Assembly (NCBI GenBank): GCA_026708055.1
Contig: JAPOVS010000027.1
Span: 1-64,000, forward strand
Direction of reading: 5' to 3'
Source of the DNA: a bacterium
GTDB lineage: Bacteria; Actinomycetota; Acidimicrobiia; Acidimicrobiales; CATQHL01
DNA: 64,000 nt
This document shows positions 61,904-64,000 of the stretch, piece after piece. Made by a program: the position numbers and the translations under genes. The notes beneath the pieces were generated by a model, which was not told where the DNA came from, did no database searches, and was given only the letters and a program-made list of their open reading frames with translations. Positions within the stretch are counted from its first letter, which is position 1; each line of letters begins with the position of its first letter.

Positions 61904-62962
61904 TCATTCCGCCGGATCGACAGCCCCGAAGATCTCCGCCAGTTCGACCGGGGCGCTGCGGATGATCTGGGCATAGCTGCAACTCTCGGGCACCCGATCG
62001 GGGTGCCAGCGCAGTAGTCGGGCGCTGTGGCGGAACCGTCCCGCCAGGACGGCGTCGTATGCCACCTCCGCCACGGGGGCGCCCAGCAATGGCACCCAGG
62101 CGTCGACGCCCGACCGCCAGCGGTTCGGAGCACCGGGCAGGCGCCCCTCGGCGCCCTCGACCGTCCAGGGATGTGTCACCGCGTCGTCGATTCGATGCCC
62201 GGCCAGCAGTCCGGCCAGTTCGGCACGCCCGTCCGCCGTGAAGCCCGACGCCGCGCCCACGTAATGCAGGACCTCCCGGGAGTCGTGCAACCCCAGCAGC
62301 AGCGAACCCACCCCGTCGCCGCTGCGGTGCATGCGGTAGCCGGCCACCACGCAGTCGGCGGTGTGACGGTGCTTGATCTTGAACTGGGCGCGCTTCCCGC
62401 ACTCGTAGGTGCCTCCGGCGGGTTTGGCGACGACGCCGTCCAGCCCGGCTCCCTCGAACCGCTCGAACCAGGCGGTGGCGAGCGAACGGTCGGTGGTGGC
62501 GGGTGTCAGATGCACCGGCGGGCCGAACCCTGCTGCGACATCGGCGAGGGTTCGGCGGCGCTCGCTGAACGGTCGGCCGGTGAGATCGCGATCGCCGAGT
62601 GCCAGGATGTCGAAGGCCACGAAACGCGCCGGCGTCTCGGCCGCCAGCCGGGCGATCCGGCTCGCGGCCGGGTGGATGCGAGCGCTGAGGGCGGCGAAGT
62701 CCAGCCCGCCACCGGGCCCCACGATGACCAGTTCGCCGTCCAACACGCAGCGCTGAGGCAGGCGCGCCCTCAGCGGGCCCAGCAGCTCGGGGAAGTAGCG
62801 GGTCAGAGGCCGTTCGTTGCGGCTGCCGATCGCCAGGTCGTCGCCGTCGCGGAACACAACGGCACGGAAGCCGTCCCACTTGGGCTCGAACCACATCTCG
62901 TCCGCTGCGGCGACGGGGAGCGACTCGGCGGCCCGCGCCAGCATCGGAGCCACGGGCGGCAT
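61904..62962 (-). CDS. ATP-dependent DNA ligase (LigD-type)
   Basis: A 352-residue ligase. The adenylation motif EPKWDGFRAVVFRDGD has the nucleophilic Lys. LDGELVIVG, FVAFDILALGDRDL, DGVVAKPAGGTYECGKRAQFKIKHR and the OB-fold motif GLLLGLHDS follow. It is the LigD ligase core without polymerase or nuclease domains. ATG 62962 starts MPPVAPMLARA; an in-frame GTG at 62977 would add five residues. It probably seals breaks with the separate polymerase at 59417. Confidence 0.92.
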   Translation of the reverse strand: MPPVAPMLARAAESLPVAAADEMWFEPKWDGFRAVVFRDGDDLAIGSRNERPLTRYFPELLGPLRARLPQRCVLDGELVIVGPGGGLDFAALSARIHPAASRIARLAAETPARFVAFDILALGDRDLTGRPFSERRRTLADVAAGFGPPVHLTPATTDRSLATAWFERFEGAGLDGVVAKPAGGTYECGKRAQFKIKHRHTADCVVAGYRMHRSGDGVGSLLLGLHDSREVLHYVGAASGFTADGRAELAGLLAGHRIDDAVTHPWTVEGAEGRLPGAPNRWRSGVDAWVPLLGAPVAEVAYDAVLAGRFRHSARLLRWHPDRVPESCSYAQIIRSAPVELAEIFGAVDPAE

Positions 62963-63084
62963 GACCGGCAGGTGCACGGTTCGTACGGTAGGCCGCGGCC
63001 GGCCCGGTCGGTGGTGTCCCGGACGACTGCCGAGGATTTCTATCGATCGTCGCGCCGCCGTCGGCCGGCGCGCCCGGTCATCCC

Positions 63085-63969
63085 TCAGCCGAGCGCCACG
63101 AGAACCAGCCCGGCGGTCGCCACCGCCATTCCCAACACCTGGACGCGGCTGATGTGCTCGTGCAGGAAGAGCCACGCCGGGATCACGGTGAAGGCGGGTG
63201 ACAGGGCCGTGATCGGGCCGACGATGGACAGCAGGCCCAGCGAGAGGGCTTCGAGCAGCAGAGCGTGTGCCAGCAGGAGCAGAACCCCGCTCGCCACCAC
63301 CGGTACGACGGTGCTGCGCCGCGGTAGCCGGGGACGTGGGGCACCGGCTCGCCGCCAGACCACCAGCAGGGCGGCCAGGCTGAGGGCCAGGGCGGCGGCG
63401 CGGACGACGAGCAGGGGCGCAAAGCCGGCGGCGTCCCCGATCTCGCCGATGGTGGTCTGGAACGTGGCGAGCGACGCACCGGCGGCCAGCGACAGGCCCA
63501 GCTCGCCGCCCAGCCCGATCCGCCGCCCGGGCTCGTTCGGCGGAGCGGTCGCGTGGCCGGCTTTGGGCGGTCGCGAGATGAGCACCACGGCCACGATCGC
63601 CAACGCCACACCCGCCAGGGAGAGCGAGGACGGGCGCTCACCGCGCACCAGTCCCACGACGAACGTCAAGATCGCGATGGCGGAAGCGGTCACCGGTGCG
63701 ACCACCGCAATGCGGCCGAACGTGAACCCCGTGTACATGAAGCCCACCCCGAGCGTCAGCGCTCCCCCGGCCAGGAGCGCCAGGAGGATCTCGCGGGTGC
63801 TGCCGACCGACCGCCAAGTGGCCAGCAGGTAGATCCCCATGATCACCCCGCCGACCAGCTGGGCACCGACGACGGTGCGCACCGGACCGGTGCGCCTGCC
63901 CGCCATACCGCCGAAGAAGTCCGCCAGCCCGAGGCCGCCGGCCACGCCGATGCCCAGAATGACGTCCAT
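63085..63969 (-). CDS. EamA/DMT-family transporter
   Basis: A 294-residue protein with about ten hydrophobic helices arranged as two five-helix repeats: GIGVAGGLGLADFFGGMAG and VAPVTASAIAILTFVVGL, and in the second half SVVPVVASGVLLLLAHALLL and SIVGPITALSPAFTVIPAWLFLHE. The EamA-type motifs GPITALSPAFTV and LHEHISRVQVLGM are clear. It may export amino acids or other metabolites; the substrate is unknown. Confidence 0.87.
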   Translation of the reverse strand: MDVILGIGVAGGLGLADFFGGMAGRRTGPVRTVVGAQLVGGVIMGIYLLATWRSVGSTREILLALLAGGALTLGVGFMYTGFTFGRIAVVAPVTASAIAILTFVVGLVRGERPSSLSLAGVALAIVAVVLISRPPKAGHATAPPNEPGRRIGLGGELGLSLAAGASLATFQTTIGEIGDAAGFAPLLVVRAAALALSLAALLVVWRRAGAPRPRLPRRSTVVPVVASGVLLLLAHALLLEALSLGLLSIVGPITALSPAFTVIPAWLFLHEHISRVQVLGMAVATAGLVLVALG

Positions 63970-64000
63970 GACTCAGAGACTCGGCGGGGTCGTTCCGGAA

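Overview
The window is high-GC DNA with many GTG starts, short intergenic gaps and translationally overlapping genes. It carries a bacterial GPP34 protein, a predicted F420-dependent LLM oxidoreductase and a tadA - SRP RNA - dnaX - recR block. Together these point to an actinobacterium, most likely an Acidimicrobiia-type environmental or host-associated lineage. This placement is an inference from gene content; there is no rRNA gene. Protein-level calls come from reading motifs in the sequence, not from database searches.

Left part (1-19.7 kb). A giant secreted Calx-beta-like adhesin runs off the left edge on the minus strand, and its start is separated from its body by a 12-base homopolymer. 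After tRNA-Ala comes a compact locus that looks like sterol or triterpenoid lipid metabolism: a GPP34-cytochrome P450 fusion, an RND/MMPL lipid transporter on the opposite strand, and a full-length ERG6-type sterol C-24 methyltransferase. A DUF3179 lipoprotein, an aspartic-protease gene pair bracketed by a perfect 111-bp direct repeat, a Glu/Leu/Phe/Val dehydrogenase-like gene, xseB-xseA, an ABC exporter and a Uma2 nuclease follow.

DNA-modification hotspot (19.7-25.9 kb). It holds a frameshifted N6-adenine methylase, a TSPPY-type DNA methyltransferase, an MT-A70 methyltransferase and an MNT-HEPN toxin-antitoxin pair. The last two inserts lie between duplicated fragments of neighbouring genes. 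The two small subunits of a molybdenum hydroxylase follow without their catalytic large subunit.

Catabolic operon (26.2-36.4 kb). Beta-ureidopropionase, a class III aminotransferase, dihydropyrimidinase/hydantoinase, CoA-acylating methylmalonate-semialdehyde dehydrogenase, an LLM flavin/F420 oxidoreductase and a four-gene NMT1/THI5-like ABC importer lie in one direction. They cover reductive pyrimidine degradation from dihydrouracil/dihydrothymine to acetyl-CoA/propionyl-CoA, but no classical dihydropyrimidine dehydrogenase is present.

Middle (36.5-46.7 kb). HicAB, a peroxidase-related enzyme, tRNA-Ser(GCT), an Asp23/AmaP/DUF2273 envelope-stress operon, a block of four decayed genes (ATP-grasp ligase, M20 peptidase, gamma-glutamyltransferase, N-formylglutamate amidohydrolase), an MscS-like/ECF-sigma operon and an AlbA_2 regulator with a probable leaderless promoter.

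Right part (46.7-64 kb). Ribokinase, a double VOC protein, a queuosine-salvage protein, a putative Type II restriction-modification pair, VapBC, a MazF-type pair, tRNA-Ser(CGA), tadA, tRNA-Ser(GGA), SRP RNA, dnaX, recR, thiolase, methylmalonyl-CoA epimerase, a 5'-3' exonuclease, a LigD-type polymerase, an amidase, an NHEJ-type ATP-dependent ligase and an EamA transporter. No CRISPR array, transposase, integrase or prophage gene was seen.
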